From Amorphus sp040750475 (lineage in GTDB: Bacteria; Pseudomonadota; Alphaproteobacteria; Rhizobiales; Amorphaceae), in assembly GCF_040750475.1 (NCBI RefSeq), contig NZ_JABJVY010000020.1, positions 1-64,000 of the forward strand: a stretch of 64,000 nucleotides of DNA. The letters run 5' to 3'. The position numbers were made by a program, and so were the translations under genes. A model generated the notes under the pieces. The model saw only the letters and a list, made by a program, of their open reading frames with translations. It had not been told where the DNA came from and did no database searches. Of this stretch, positions 52,025 through 61,060 are shown piece by piece; positions within the stretch are counted from its first letter, which is position 1, and each line of letters starts with the position of its first letter.

Positions 52025-52436
52025 AATAATCGAGTTCCCGTTTCCGCTTGCCGTAACCGACCCGACAACGTGTGTGACCGGATAAGGTTTACCTATTCTT
52101 GACGCGACGTATCGCTTTCGCCCTGCGTCCTTAGCTTGCCGGCGCGGGTGGGCACCATAACCCAAATCAAGTCGCAACGCGGGATGGAAATTGGAGCCCT
52201 GCGGCCGACGCGCAGATCCGGTTTCGCTTCCATGGCTTCAAAGCCATGCAATCGGTGCACATCAGGCCTCCGCACCGCTCTCTCGCCATTGTTTTAGGGT
52301 GCATTGCACAATATATCCAACGGTGCGCGACGACTCGGTTCGCGTCCGCGGATTCCGGGAATTTTCCCGCCATTCTGCGAAAAATAGGTAGGAACATCTC
52401 CGAGGAGCGGCTGTTTGCCCACGGATGCTAGAGTAA
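52025..52436. other. Gene-free stretch, promoters of the inhibitor and acetyltransferase genes
   Basis: This 412-base stretch separates divergent genes. It holds a short palindrome GTGCATTGCAC at 52299-52309 followed by the AT-rich ATATATCC, which together look promoter-like. Short reading frames on both strands (52093-52275 and 52167-52397 on minus) have no recognisable features, though the first has a GGAGG near its start. Confidence 0.5.
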
Positions 52437-53024
52437 ATGATGCCGCACCGCACAAAATCCGACCCGGCCGTGTCCGGGATCAATCGCCGTCTCCGGCGCA
52501 GCGACGAGGACGCCTATCGCGCCCATCTATTGCGCCTTGACCCCGTAACCCGTCGCGGTCGGTTCGGCCTGGCGGTTTCCGATCACTTCATTGCCGGTTA
52601 CGCCACGACAACGGCCACGAGCGATGCCGTGCTGGACGGCTATTTCGAAGACGGAGTCCTGCGCGGCGTGGCCGAACTGCACCCGCTCACGGGGCAAGAC
52701 ATCGCCACCGCAGAGGCCGCCTTCTCCGTCGAAGCCGACTGGCAGGGCCGTGGCATCGGCAGCACGCTGATGGAGCGGATCCTGTCGGCCGCCTGCGCCC
52801 GCAACATCGAGCGGGTGATCGTCACCTGCCAGGCGTCGAACCGGACCATGCGCCGGCTGGCGACCGCGTTCTCCGCCAAGCTCGAAATCCTGGGCGACGA
52901 GGTCGTCGGCCAGATGGCAACGCCCCGTCCGACGGCCTTCACCTACGCCCGCGAGGCGATCGAGGACAGCTACGGCGTCGCGAGCGTCATGTTCGATGCC
53001 GGTCGGGCTTTCACGGCGCGGTAG
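52437..53024 (+). CDS. GNAT-family N-acetyltransferase
   Basis: A 195-residue protein with one GNAT fold at about 25-180. AAFSVEADWQGRGIGSTLMERIL is motif A with the acetyl-CoA loop (QGRGIG). RVIVTCQASNRTMRRLATAF is the following helix that often contacts CoA. The start could be either of two adjacent ATGs. The acceptor substrate is unknown. The TAG stop opens directly into a repeat-like sequence. Confidence 0.85.
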   Translation: MMPHRTKSDPAVSGINRRLRRSDEDAYRAHLLRLDPVTRRGRFGLAVSDHFIAGYATTTATSDAVLDGYFEDGVLRGVAELHPLTGQDIATAEAAFSVEADWQGRGIGSTLMERILSAACARNIERVIVTCQASNRTMRRLATAFSAKLEILGDEVVGQMATPRPTAFTYAREAIEDSYGVASVMFDAGRAFTAR

Positions 53025-53025
53025 A

Positions 53026-53095
53026 GCGATTCCAGGCGAAGCGGAAACAATTATTTTTCTTTCCGCTCCAACCGGTTCGCTTCCCGCTCGGCTTC
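53026..53095 (-). repeat. Diverged palindromic repeat at the acetyltransferase gene end
   Basis: GCGATTCCAGGCGAAGCGGA after TAGA, then an AT-rich insert and AACCGGTTCGCTTCCCGCTC. It has the CCAGG arm, a broken core and the ACCGGTTCGC part of the family. The stop-repeat junction TAGAGC is the same as at 35417 and 36786. Confidence 0.55.
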
Positions 53096-53146
53096 GTGAG
53101 GACACCGAACAAAGCCCGCGCAAAACCCATGCGGGCGTCGCCCGGA

Positions 53147-54142
53147 TTACAGCATTGAGGGCAGGATGCGATCCGGCGGGCGATGGCCGTCCATAAAGGT
53201 CCGGATGTTGATGATGACCTTCTCGCCCATGTCGATGCGGCCCTCAATGGTCGCCGACCCCATATGCGGCAGCAGGATCACCTTGCCGGCCTTGGCCAGC
53301 GCCATCAGCTTCGGATTGATCGCCGGCTCGTGCTCGAACACGTCGAGCCCCGCCCCGGCCAGCTCGCCGGATTCCAGCATGCGCACGAGGGCGGTCTCGT
53401 CCAACACCTCGCCACGGGCCGTGTTGACGATATAGGCCTCCGGCCGCATCAGCTTCAGCCGACGCGCGGACAGCAGATGGAAGGTTGCCGGCGTGCGCGG
53501 GCAATGGATCGACACCACGTCCATGCGCGCGAGCATCTGATCGAGGCTGTCCCAATAGGTCGCCTCCATCTCCTCTTCCAAGCTCGCGGCGACACGACGG
53601 CGATTGTGATAGTGGATCGACATGCCGAAGGCCTTGGCCCGGCGCGCGACCGCCGTGCCGATCCGCCCCATGCCGACGATTCCGAGCCGTTTGCCGGAAA
53701 TCCGCCGGCCGAGCATCCAGGTCGGCGACCAGCCGCCCCAATCGCCCGAATCGATCGCCCGAATGCCATCGGCGAGCCGGCGCGGCACCGCCAGCATCAA
53801 GCCCATGGTCATGTCGGCGGTATCTTCCGTCAGAACACCCGGCGTGTTGGTGACGGTGATGCCGCGATTGTTCGCCGTGGACACGTCGATATTGTCGACG
53901 CCGTTTCCGAAGTTGGCGATCAGCCGCAGGCTGTCCCCGGCCTGAGATAGAACCGCAGCGTCGATCTTATCTGTGATTGTGGGCACCAGCACGTCGGCCG
54001 TCTTCACGGCTTCCACCAGCTCGGCCTGGGTCATCGGCCGGTCGTCGATATTGAGCCGCGTGTCGAAAAGCTCCCGCATCCGCGTCTCGACGGCATCGGG
54101 AAGTTTTCGTGTAACCACCACTAGCGGCTTTTTCTTTGCCAT
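53147..54142 (-). CDS. D-isomer-specific 2-hydroxyacid dehydrogenase (glyoxylate/hydroxypyruvate reductase type)
   Basis: Starting at the ATG at 54142 the enzyme has 331 residues. The NAD site is LGIVGMGRIGTAVARRAKAFG. The catalytic triad is the Arg in YIVNTARGEVLDETALVRML, the Glu in VFEHEPAINPKL, and the His in ILLPHMGSATIEGR. It reduces a 2-oxo acid such as glyoxylate. It is divergent from the SH3 protein gene, a pairing frequent in Hyphomicrobiales. Confidence 0.92.
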   Translation of the reverse strand: MAKKKPLVVVTRKLPDAVETRMRELFDTRLNIDDRPMTQAELVEAVKTADVLVPTITDKIDAAVLSQAGDSLRLIANFGNGVDNIDVSTANNRGITVTNTPGVLTEDTADMTMGLMLAVPRRLADGIRAIDSGDWGGWSPTWMLGRRISGKRLGIVGMGRIGTAVARRAKAFGMSIHYHNRRRVAASLEEEMEATYWDSLDQMLARMDVVSIHCPRTPATFHLLSARRLKLMRPEAYIVNTARGEVLDETALVRMLESGELAGAGLDVFEHEPAINPKLMALAKAGKVILLPHMGSATIEGRIDMGEKVIINIRTFMDGHRPPDRILPSML

Positions 54143-54506
54143 CGTCAACGACTCGCCCGGGCTGTTGGTGCAATCTCGGATTTCGCCGGCAGCAACCGTC
54201 GCCTCCCCGACGCAGCCTCCGGCACACGGTCAAAACCTCTATCAGACGGAGGTCGAAACACAACTCGCACCACCGTTCTCACGTCGCCTTCGCGCAACGT
54301 TTAGCCTGGAACCAGGGCGGAGCCTGTATCAGGCGAAGACCTCGCATCGCCCGACGCATTCGTTCCTCCCTGTCGCGCCGGTTTTTGCGCGAAACCGGTT
54401 CCCGCTTTTGCCCTCAGCGCTCAAGCTCCCCAGTCCCGAGCCATCTCGCTCACGCAAGAAACTTGATCGCAGACACGAGGTCTCCTAGCAAGACGCGGGT
54501 ACGTCC
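54143..54506. other. Gene-free divergent stretch with a degenerate repeat
   Basis: This 364-base gap lies between the dehydrogenase and SH3 genes. A degraded member of the palindromic family lies at 54387-54420 (GCGAAACCGGTTCCCGCTTT). Apart from that I see no hairpin or operator; both promoters must be here. Confidence 0.5.
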
Positions 54507-55058
54507 ATGATCCTGGAAGTGTTTCGCGTGGTCCACAGGCTATCTTTCAGCCGCACCGTCATCGTCGCCCTTGTCGCCGCCGTGCTGGCCGTCGGGGGCG
54601 CTGTCGCAGCGCAGGCCCAGACCGCCAAAGGACCCAGCGGCCTGCCCCTGCCCCGATTCGTGAGCCTCAAATCCAACGAGGTGAACGTGCGGGTGGGACC
54701 CGGCACCGACTATGCGATCAAATGGACCTTCAAGCGCCAGGGATGGCCGGTCGAAGTCGTGCAGGAGTTCGACAACTGGCGCCGCATCCGCGATTCGGAT
54801 GGCGCGGAAGGCTGGGTCTATCACAGCCTTCTGTCCAGCGATCGCACCGCGCTGGTCGCCCCCTGGCGCTCCGACCCGGTACCGCTTCGCGCCGGACCGG
54901 ATGACGAGGCCCGTGTCGTCGCGCTTTTGGAACCGCTGGTGCTGGCCAGGGTGGAAAGCTGCGACAAGCGCTGGTGCGAAATTTCCGGCAAGGCCTGGAG
55001 CGGCTTCATCTCCCAGAAGACCCTGTTCGGAGTCTACCCCAACGAAAGCTTTGACTAG
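54507..55058 (+). CDS. SH3-domain periplasmic protein
   Basis: A 183-residue exported protein. The signal peptide is long (about 1-38, RTVIVALVAAVLAVGGAVAAQAQ). The first bacterial SH3 domain (about 50-112) is FVSLKSNEVNVRVGPGTDYAIKWTF then WVYHSLLS. A second half-domain (about 115-180) includes PLRAGPDDEARVVALLEPLVLARVESCDKRWCEISGKAWSGFISQ. Such proteins often bind peptidoglycan. Confidence 0.85.
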   Translation: MILEVFRVVHRLSFSRTVIVALVAAVLAVGGAVAAQAQTAKGPSGLPLPRFVSLKSNEVNVRVGPGTDYAIKWTFKRQGWPVEVVQEFDNWRRIRDSDGAEGWVYHSLLSSDRTALVAPWRSDPVPLRAGPDDEARVVALLEPLVLARVESCDKRWCEISGKAWSGFISQKTLFGVYPNESFD

Positions 55059-55176
55059 TCCCGTTCCGCTCGAACGGAAACATCCGAGCGACAAGGAATG
55101 GCTTCAGATTCAATAGGTTGAGCCAGGTCTTATCGTTCCGCTTTTCACGGGAATCGCAGAACGGCGCTATGTTGTT

Positions 55177-55219
55177 GCGTTTTCAGACGGCGAACGGTTT
55201 TCCCTTCGGCCGGAAACGC
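55177..55219 (+). repeat. Diverged palindromic repeat between SH3 and irr genes
   Basis: GCGTTTTCAGACGGCGAACG then GTTTTCCCTTCGGCCGGAAACGC. Arms GCGTTTTC and GGAAACGC are retained, the core is rearranged. A unit-B-like GTTCCGCTTT lies just before it. Confidence 0.55.
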
Positions 55220-55322
55220 TGGAGCGCCTGGCGCGAGCACGCAAACCAAGACGGGCCGCCACCGTTGCCGGTGCGGCCCGCGATTCGTTCGATCAGACGT
55301 CGGTGTGTCGGTGTTGGCGCGA

Positions 55323-55778
55323 TCAGCTACGCTGAATCGGCCGAATGCGCACCACCACGTCGACGCGCACGATCTCCATCCCTTCCGGCGCTTCCGGAAC
55401 GTCGTCGATCGACAGCATGCCGCCGGGGATATCCACCACCGAGTTATCCTCTTCGTTGAAGAAGTGGTGATGATCGCTCGTGTTGGTGTCGAAATAGGTC
55501 TTGGTGCCGTCCACCGCGACTTCGCGCAGGAAGCCGGCCTGGGTGAACTGATGCAGCGTGTTGTAGACGGTCGCCAGCGAAACCGGCACGCGCGCGCCGA
55601 TGGCTTCCTCGTGCAGCTGCTCGGCGGAGATGTGACGATTGCCGAACCGATAGAGCAGGTCGGCGAGAGCGATGCGCTGACGCGTCGGACGCAATCCGGC
55701 TTCCCGCAACATCGATTTGATGTCGCGTGCCTTCGCACCCGCGCTGGTGTGGTCGTGATGCGAGCGGGTCACGTGCAT
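55323..55778 (-). CDS. irr: Iron response regulator Irr (Fur family)
   Basis: From the ATG at 55778 (AAAGGGAGA seven bases upstream) the protein has 151 residues. SMLREAGLRPTRQRIALADLLYRFGNRHISAEQLHEEA is the Fur winged helix, and VSLATVYNTLHQFTQAGFLREV the recognition region. FDTNTSDHHHFFNEEDNSVVDIP holds the HHH heme/metal cluster characteristic of rhizobial Irr. Irr senses heme status and controls iron and heme genes. It is divergent from fabA, the order found in rhizobia. Confidence 0.92.
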   Translation of the reverse strand: MHVTRSHHDHTSAGAKARDIKSMLREAGLRPTRQRIALADLLYRFGNRHISAEQLHEEAIGARVPVSLATVYNTLHQFTQAGFLREVAVDGTKTYFDTNTSDHHHFFNEEDNSVVDIPGGMLSIDDVPEAPEGMEIVRVDVVVRIRPIQRS

Positions 55779-56234
55779 CCCAATCTCCCTTTCTGGCGTC
55801 ATCGCGCCGTTCGTCCTCGTCTGCGCCAACCTCGCTGCTAGAACGCTCCGTCGAGCTGGCTGTCTTCCATATTGTTGCGACTGTAACCGTAAAAAAAGCA
55901 GATCACAATGGTCTTGATTATCATTCGCAAGAAGGCGGTTCAATGGCGGACCGCGCGCACGCGCCAACATGTCGCGAAGGCCGCGCAACGGCTGTGCCTC
56001 GCGGGTGGCTTTGCGACCTGAAAACCGTGTGTTAGGAAACGCGCCACTGCGCTGCTTGGCGAACGGGTCGCTTGCGGCCGCCTCGGCGCAGGATGCGGCG
56101 TTTCCGGGGGTGTCGTCGAGCCCTTTTTTGCTCAGCTCGGACACGCCGATCACTGCGTTGGGGCCAACTGTCCCGCCCGGCTGCCATGCGATGCACCGGG
56201 TAGGCGATAAGAGGATGAGGGAATAGAAACCGGT
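55779..56234. promoter_or_regulatory. irr-fabA divergent region with a Fur-box-like half site
   Basis: No gene is seen in these 456 bases. At about 55912-55928 the sequence TCTTGATTATCATTCGC resembles half of a Fur box (GATAATGATAATCATTATC), 134-150 bases upstream of the irr start. irr genes are often controlled by Fur-family proteins, so this may be functional. GAGGATGAGGGA before the fabA start could serve as its ribosome-binding region. Confidence 0.4.
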
Positions 56235-56768
56235 ATGGGCACTGATCAGCGCCGCTCCAGCTACGAGTACGAAGATCTTCTGGCGTGTGGTCGCGGCGAA
56301 CTGTTCGGGCCGGGCAATGCCCAGCTACCGCTGCCGCCAATGCTGATGTTCGACCGGATCTCTTCGATTTCGGAGGACGGTGGAGAACACGGCAAAGGCC
56401 AGATCAAGGCGGAGCTCGCCATCCGACCCGACCTCTGGTTCTTCGCCTGCCACTTCAAAGGCGATCCGGTGATGCCGGGCTGCCTGGGGCTCGACGCCCT
56501 GTGGCAGATGCTCGGCTTCTTCCTGGGCTGGCTCGGCTCGCCTGGGCGCGGTCGCGCCCTCTCGGTGGGCGAAGTGAAATTTTCCGGCCAAGTGCTGCCG
56601 TCGATCAAGCAGGTGGAATACGGCATCGACGTGAAGCGCGTGATGCGCTCCAAGTTGACGCTGGGGATCGGCGACGGGTGGCTAAAGGCCGATGGCGACA
56701 CCATTTATCGTGCGCAGAACCTCAGGGTCGGCCTGTTCGTGGACGACGCCGCGGTCGAAATGGGATGA
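56235..56768 (+). CDS. fabA: 3-hydroxydecanoyl-ACP dehydratase/isomerase
   Basis: A 177-residue hot-dog-fold enzyme. The catalytic His is in LWFFACHFKGDPVMPGCLGLDALWQMLGFFLGW, with the catalytic Asp in LGLDALWQ. YGIDVKRVMRSKLTLGIGDGWLKADG follows. FabA dehydrates 3-hydroxydecanoyl-ACP and isomerises trans-2 to cis-3-decenoyl-ACP, starting unsaturated fatty acid synthesis. FabB, next in the operon, elongates the product. Confidence 0.96.
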   Translation: MGTDQRRSSYEYEDLLACGRGELFGPGNAQLPLPPMLMFDRISSISEDGGEHGKGQIKAELAIRPDLWFFACHFKGDPVMPGCLGLDALWQMLGFFLGWLGSPGRGRALSVGEVKFSGQVLPSIKQVEYGIDVKRVMRSKLTLGIGDGWLKADGDTIYRAQNLRVGLFVDDAAVEMG

Positions 56769-56957
56769 CCATCGGCCATTGGTGCCGGCATCGCGCTATC
56801 GACATGGCGAGCAACTGGCTCGGTGCCTTGAGTCTGACGTGTCGCCATGGACGAGCCGAAGGTTCCCGATCATGATTGAATCCGAAGCAGGATCACGCTT
56901 CGCCCTTTTGGAGGGCGGCGGTAGCTTCGACGCACTTGAAAGACCACGGAGGCCCCA

Positions 56958-58175
56958 ATGAGACGAGTGGTCGTCACCGGAATGGGGATCGTTTCGTCGA
57001 TCGGCAATTCCACGCAGGAGGTGCTTGCCTCGCTGCGGGAAGCCAAGCCTGGCATCGTGCGTGCGGAACGCTATGCCGAGCTCGGCTTTCGTTGCCATGT
57101 GCACGGCGCACCGACCTTGAATGCCGAAGAGGTCGTCGACCGGCGTGCCATGCGCTTCCACGGCGGCGGCACCGCCTGGAACCATGTAGCGATGGATCAG
57201 GCGATTCGCGACGCCGGTCTGGAAGACAACGAGGTCTCCAACGAGCGCACCGGCATCATCATGGGGTCCGGCGGTCCGTCGACCCATGCGATCGTGCAGG
57301 CTGCCGATATCACACGTGAAAAAGGCCCGCGCCGCGTCGGACCGTTCGCGGTCCCCAAAGCGATGTCGTCCACCGCCTCGGCGACGCTTGCGACCTGGTT
57401 CAAAATCAAAGGCCTTAACCACTCCATTTCGGCGGCCTGTGCCACCACCAACATCTGCATCGGCTCCGCCTATGAGCAGATCCTGATGGGCAAGCAGGAC
57501 CTGGTCTTCGCCGGCGGCTGCGAGGAACTCGACTGGACGCTGTCGGTGCTGTTCGACGCCATGGGCGCGATGTCGACCAAATATAATGAGGAGCCGTCGA
57601 AGGCCTCGCGCGCTTATGACGCCGAACGCGACGGCTTCGTCATCTCCGCCGGTGCCGGGGTGCTGGTGCTCGAAGAGATGGAACACGCCAAGGCGCGCGG
57701 CGCGCGCATCTATGGCGAAATCGTCGGCTATGCCCACACCTCCGACGGCTTCGACATGGTGCAGCCGTCCGGCGAAGGCGGCGCGCGCTGCATGAAGATG
57801 GCCGTCGAACAGGCGGGAATGCCGATCGACTACATCAACCCGCACGCGACCTCCACGCCGATCGGCGATCTGCGCGAGATCGAGGCCATCAAGACGGTGT
57901 TCGGCGACAAGATCCCGCCGATTTCGGCCACCAAATCGCTGACGGGCCACTCCCAGGGTGCCGCCGGCGTGCACGAGGCCATCTACTCTCTTTTGATGAT
58001 GAACAACGGCTTCATCTGCGAATCGGCCAACATCGAGACGCTCGATCCGGCCTTCGCCGACGTGCCGATCGTGCGTGAACGCCAGGACGACGTTGCGCTC
58101 GAATGCGTGATGTCGAATGCGTTCGGCTTCGGCGGAACCAACGCGTCGATCGTCATGAAACGGTACGACGGATGA
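56958..58175 (+). CDS. fabB: 3-oxoacyl-ACP synthase I
   Basis: A 405-residue condensing enzyme with the Cys-His-His triad: Cys in HSISAACATTNICIG, His in INPHATSTPIGD and His in TKSLTGHSQGAAGVHEA. It starts RRVVVTGMGIVSSIGNS. It extends cis-3-decenoyl-ACP and so is required with FabA for unsaturated fatty acids. It lies 189 bases after fabA. Confidence 0.96.
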   Translation: MRRVVVTGMGIVSSIGNSTQEVLASLREAKPGIVRAERYAELGFRCHVHGAPTLNAEEVVDRRAMRFHGGGTAWNHVAMDQAIRDAGLEDNEVSNERTGIIMGSGGPSTHAIVQAADITREKGPRRVGPFAVPKAMSSTASATLATWFKIKGLNHSISAACATTNICIGSAYEQILMGKQDLVFAGGCEELDWTLSVLFDAMGAMSTKYNEEPSKASRAYDAERDGFVISAGAGVLVLEEMEHAKARGARIYGEIVGYAHTSDGFDMVQPSGEGGARCMKMAVEQAGMPIDYINPHATSTPIGDLREIEAIKTVFGDKIPPISATKSLTGHSQGAAGVHEAIYSLLMMNNGFICESANIETLDPAFADVPIVRERQDDVALECVMSNAFGFGGTNASIVMKRYDG

Positions 58176-58245
58176 CGGGCGCCGCGGCGCGGAGTTCGCA
58201 CAAGGATACGTCGGAACGTGCGGTCGAATCCAGGAGGTTGATCGA

Positions 58246-59118
58246 ATGGCGGGTGTGATGGCGGGTAAGCGGGGCCTGGTTATGGGCGTCGCCAACAACC
58301 ATTCGATCGCTTGGGGAATCGCCAAGCGGCTCGCCGACGAAGGTGCCGAAATCGGCTTTACCTATCAGGGCGACCAGTTCGGCCGCCGGGTGCAGCCGCT
58401 TGCGACTTCGGTCAACGCGCCGTTCGTGGTGCCGTGCGACGTGGAAGACGTCGCCTCGGTGGACGCAGTGTTCGACAAGGCGCGCGAGACCTGGGGCTCA
58501 ATCGACTTTCTGGTGCACGCGATCGCTCATTCCGATCGCAACGAGTTGCGCGGCCGCTACGCCGACACCAGCCGCGACAATTTCGTGCGCACCATGCTGA
58601 TCTCGTGCTTTTCCTTCACCGAAGCGGCGAAGCGCGCGGCGGACCTGATGCCGAACGGCGGCTCGATCGTGACCCTCACCTTCGGCGGAGCGACCCGTGT
58701 CACGCCCAACTACAATGTCATGGGTGTGGCCAAGGCGGCGCTGGAATCGTCCGTGCGCTATCTCGCCGTCGACTTCGGCAGCCAGAATATCCGGGTCAAC
58801 GCGATTTCGGCGGGGCCAGTCCGCACGCTCGCCGGCGCCGGCGTTTCCGATGCCCGTTTCACCTTCAACTACCAGCGCAAGCATGCGCCCCTGCGCCGAA
58901 CCGTCACCATCGAGGAAATCGGCGGCACCGGTCTTTATCTGTTGTCCGACCTGTCGTCGGGCGTGACCGGCGAGATCCACTTCGTGGATTCCGGCTACAA
59001 TATCATCTCCATGCCGAAGCTCGACGAGCTCAAGGCGGAAGAGCGGCGCGAGCAGGTCGAAGAGGAATTGGAGGCGGCGGGGCGGCCGATCCACCCGACG
59101 CGTTCGGCAAGCGGATGA
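58246..59118 (+). CDS. fabI: Enoyl-ACP reductase (NADH)
   Basis: The 290-residue SDR-type reductase has GKRGLVMGVANNHSIAWGIAKRL, FLVHAIAHSDRNEL and the catalytic Tyr-x6-Lys in PNYNVMGVAKAALESSVRYLA. It is some 25 residues longer than E. coli FabI because of a charged C-terminal tail (LDELKAEERREQVEEELEAA). CAGGAGG precedes the ATG. Its TGA overlaps the trpF ATG, linking the fab genes to the trp-accD genes. Confidence 0.95.
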   Translation: MAGVMAGKRGLVMGVANNHSIAWGIAKRLADEGAEIGFTYQGDQFGRRVQPLATSVNAPFVVPCDVEDVASVDAVFDKARETWGSIDFLVHAIAHSDRNELRGRYADTSRDNFVRTMLISCFSFTEAAKRAADLMPNGGSIVTLTFGGATRVTPNYNVMGVAKAALESSVRYLAVDFGSQNIRVNAISAGPVRTLAGAGVSDARFTFNYQRKHAPLRRTVTIEEIGGTGLYLLSDLSSGVTGEIHFVDSGYNIISMPKLDELKAEERREQVEEELEAAGRPIHPTRSASG

Positions 59119-59801
59119 GCACGGTCCCCGGTCTCGCCCCGCTTGCGGTCAAAATCTGCGGGCTGACCGACATCGCGTCCGTGGACGCTGCGCTGGACGC
59201 CGGGGCCGACCTGATCGGCCTCGTTTTCTTTCCGCCCAGCCCGCGCAACGTGTCTATCGAGCTCGGAGCCGCTCTGGCCGAGCGCGCCAGGGGACGTGCC
59301 GAGATCGTCGCCCTGACCGTGGATGCGGCTCCGGATCTCCTGGACGAGATCGTCACGCGCGTACGGCCGACATTGCTGCAGTTCCATGGCAAGGAAACAC
59401 CGGAGACGATCGCGGCGACGCGCGCGCGGACCGGATGTCCGGTGATGAAGGCGATCGGGATTTCCGGCGCCGAAGACTTGGCTGCAATCGAGATCTACCG
59501 CGAAGCCGCCGACCGGCTCCTGCTCGATGCCAAGGCCCCCAAGGGCGCCACCCGGCCCGGCGGCAACGGCGCCGCGTTCGACTGGACGTTGCTCGGCGCG
59601 CTTGACCGCAGCTTCCCCTTCATGCTTTCGGGAGGCCTGACGCCGGAGACGGTGGCGGATGCCGTCGCCACGGTGCGCCCGGCGGCGGTGGATGTGTCGT
59701 CCGGCGTGGAGACGGCGCCCGGCCGAAAAGACCCGGCCCGGATCGCAGCCTTCGTTGCGGCCGCGCGCCAAGGCGTCGCCCGGCATCCGGAATCCGTTTA
59801 G
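59115..59801 (+). CDS. trpF: Phosphoribosylanthranilate isomerase
   Basis: A 228-residue TIM barrel. LAVKICGLTDIASVDAALDAGADLIGLVFF contains the catalytic Cys; TLLQFHGKETPE is typical; the general-acid Asp lies in LLLDAKAPKGATRPGGNG. FMLSGGLTPETV and VDVSSGVETAPGRKD bind the phosphate. Third step of tryptophan synthesis from anthranilate. The ATG overlaps the fabI stop (ATGA). Confidence 0.95.
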   Translation: MSTVPGLAPLAVKICGLTDIASVDAALDAGADLIGLVFFPPSPRNVSIELGAALAERARGRAEIVALTVDAAPDLLDEIVTRVRPTLLQFHGKETPETIAATRARTGCPVMKAIGISGAEDLAAIEIYREAADRLLLDAKAPKGATRPGGNGAAFDWTLLGALDRSFPFMLSGGLTPETVADAVATVRPAAVDVSSGVETAPGRKDPARIAAFVAAARQGVARHPESV

Positions 59802-59845
59802 AGGCGGCCGTCCGTCTTCTCTGCAACCAGCGAGCTCGATCGATC

Positions 59846-61060
59846 GTGACCCACCAGCGCAACACTTTCCGCACCGGCCCGGACCTTTCCGGGCATTTCG
59901 GGACCTTTGGCGGTCGGTTCGTGGCCGAGACGCTGATGCCGCTGATCCTGGAGCTGGAAGAGGCCTACCGTGCCGCCCAGGCCGATCCGGCGTTCCAGGC
60001 CGAGCTCGACGATCTGAACACTCACTATACCGGCCGCCCCTCGCCGCTCTATTTCGCCGAGCGACTGACGGAGGAACTCGGCGGCGCGAAGATCTATTTC
60101 AAGCGCGACGAGCTGAACCACACCGGCTCCCACAAGATCAACAACTGCCTCGGTCAGATCCTGCTGGCGCGCCGCATGGGCAAAACCCGCATCATCGCGG
60201 AAACCGGCGCTGGTCAGCACGGCGTTGCGACCGCGACCGTCTGCGCTCGTTTCGGCCTGCCCTGCGTCATCTATATGGGCGCCACCGATGTGGAACGGCA
60301 AAAGCCCAACGTCTTCCGCATGAAGTTGCTCGGCGCGGAGGTGATCCCGGTCACTTCGGGCGCCGGTACGCTCAAGGACGCCATGAACGAGGCGCTGCGC
60401 GACTGGGTCGCCAACGTCGACGACACCTACTATCTGATCGGCACAGCGGCAGGGCCGCATCCCTATCCGGAGCTGGTCCGCGACTTCCAGTCGGTAATCG
60501 GAACGGAAGCGCGCGCCCAGATCCTGGAGGCGGAAGGCCGGTTGCCCGATCACATCGTCGCCGCCGTGGGTGGCGGCTCGAATGCGATCGGCCTGTTCCA
60601 TCCGTTCCTGGACGATGCCGACGTCGCCATCACCGGCGTGGAAGCCGGCGGCGAGGGGCTCGAGGGCGAGCGCCATTGCGCCTCCATCACGGCGGGTCGG
60701 CCGGGTGTGCTGCACGGCAACCGAACCTATCTGCTGCAGGACGATGACGGCCAGATTTTGGAGGGGCACTCCATCTCCGCCGGACTCGACTATCCGGGCA
60801 TCGGGCCGGAACACGCCTGGCTGAAGGAGATCGGTCGGGTGTCCTACGTGCCCGCCGTCGACACCGAGGCGTTGGCGGCGTTCCAGCTTCTGGCACGCAC
60901 GGAAGGCATCCTGCCCGCGCTGGAGCCCGCGCACGCGCTCGCCTATGTCGCCAAGATTGCGCCGGAGATGGGCAAGGACCAGATCATCGTGATGAATCTC
61001 TGCGGTCGCGGCGACAAGGACGTCCACACGATCGCCAAGACCATGGGATGGGACCTGTGA
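59846..61060 (+). CDS. trpB: Tryptophan synthase beta chain
   Basis: A 404-residue PLP enzyme with a GTG start. FGGRFVAETLMPLILELEEAY is the N-terminus, the PLP lysine is in NHTGSHKINNCLGQ, and the phosphate loop is in AAVGGGSNAIGLFHPF. ETGAGQHGVATATVCARFG carries the catalytic Glu. It condenses indole and serine, receiving indole through the tunnel from TrpA, which is encoded next. Confidence 0.97.
   Translation: MTHQRNTFRTGPDLSGHFGTFGGRFVAETLMPLILELEEAYRAAQADPAFQAELDDLNTHYTGRPSPLYFAERLTEELGGAKIYFKRDELNHTGSHKINNCLGQILLARRMGKTRIIAETGAGQHGVATATVCARFGLPCVIYMGATDVERQKPNVFRMKLLGAEVIPVTSGAGTLKDAMNEALRDWVANVDDTYYLIGTAAGPHPYPELVRDFQSVIGTEARAQILEAEGRLPDHIVAAVGGGSNAIGLFHPFLDDADVAITGVEAGGEGLEGERHCASITAGRPGVLHGNRTYLLQDDDGQILEGHSISAGLDYPGIGPEHAWLKEIGRVSYVPAVDTEALAAFQLLARTEGILPALEPAHALAYVAKIAPEMGKDQIIVMNLCGRGDKDVHTIAKTMGWDL

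Noticed and set aside
52299..52309. GTGCATTGCAC as a PhaR-type (polyhydroxyalkanoate regulator) site
   Set aside because: Too short to be specific and no phasin or PHA gene is adjacent; kept only as a note in the gap description.
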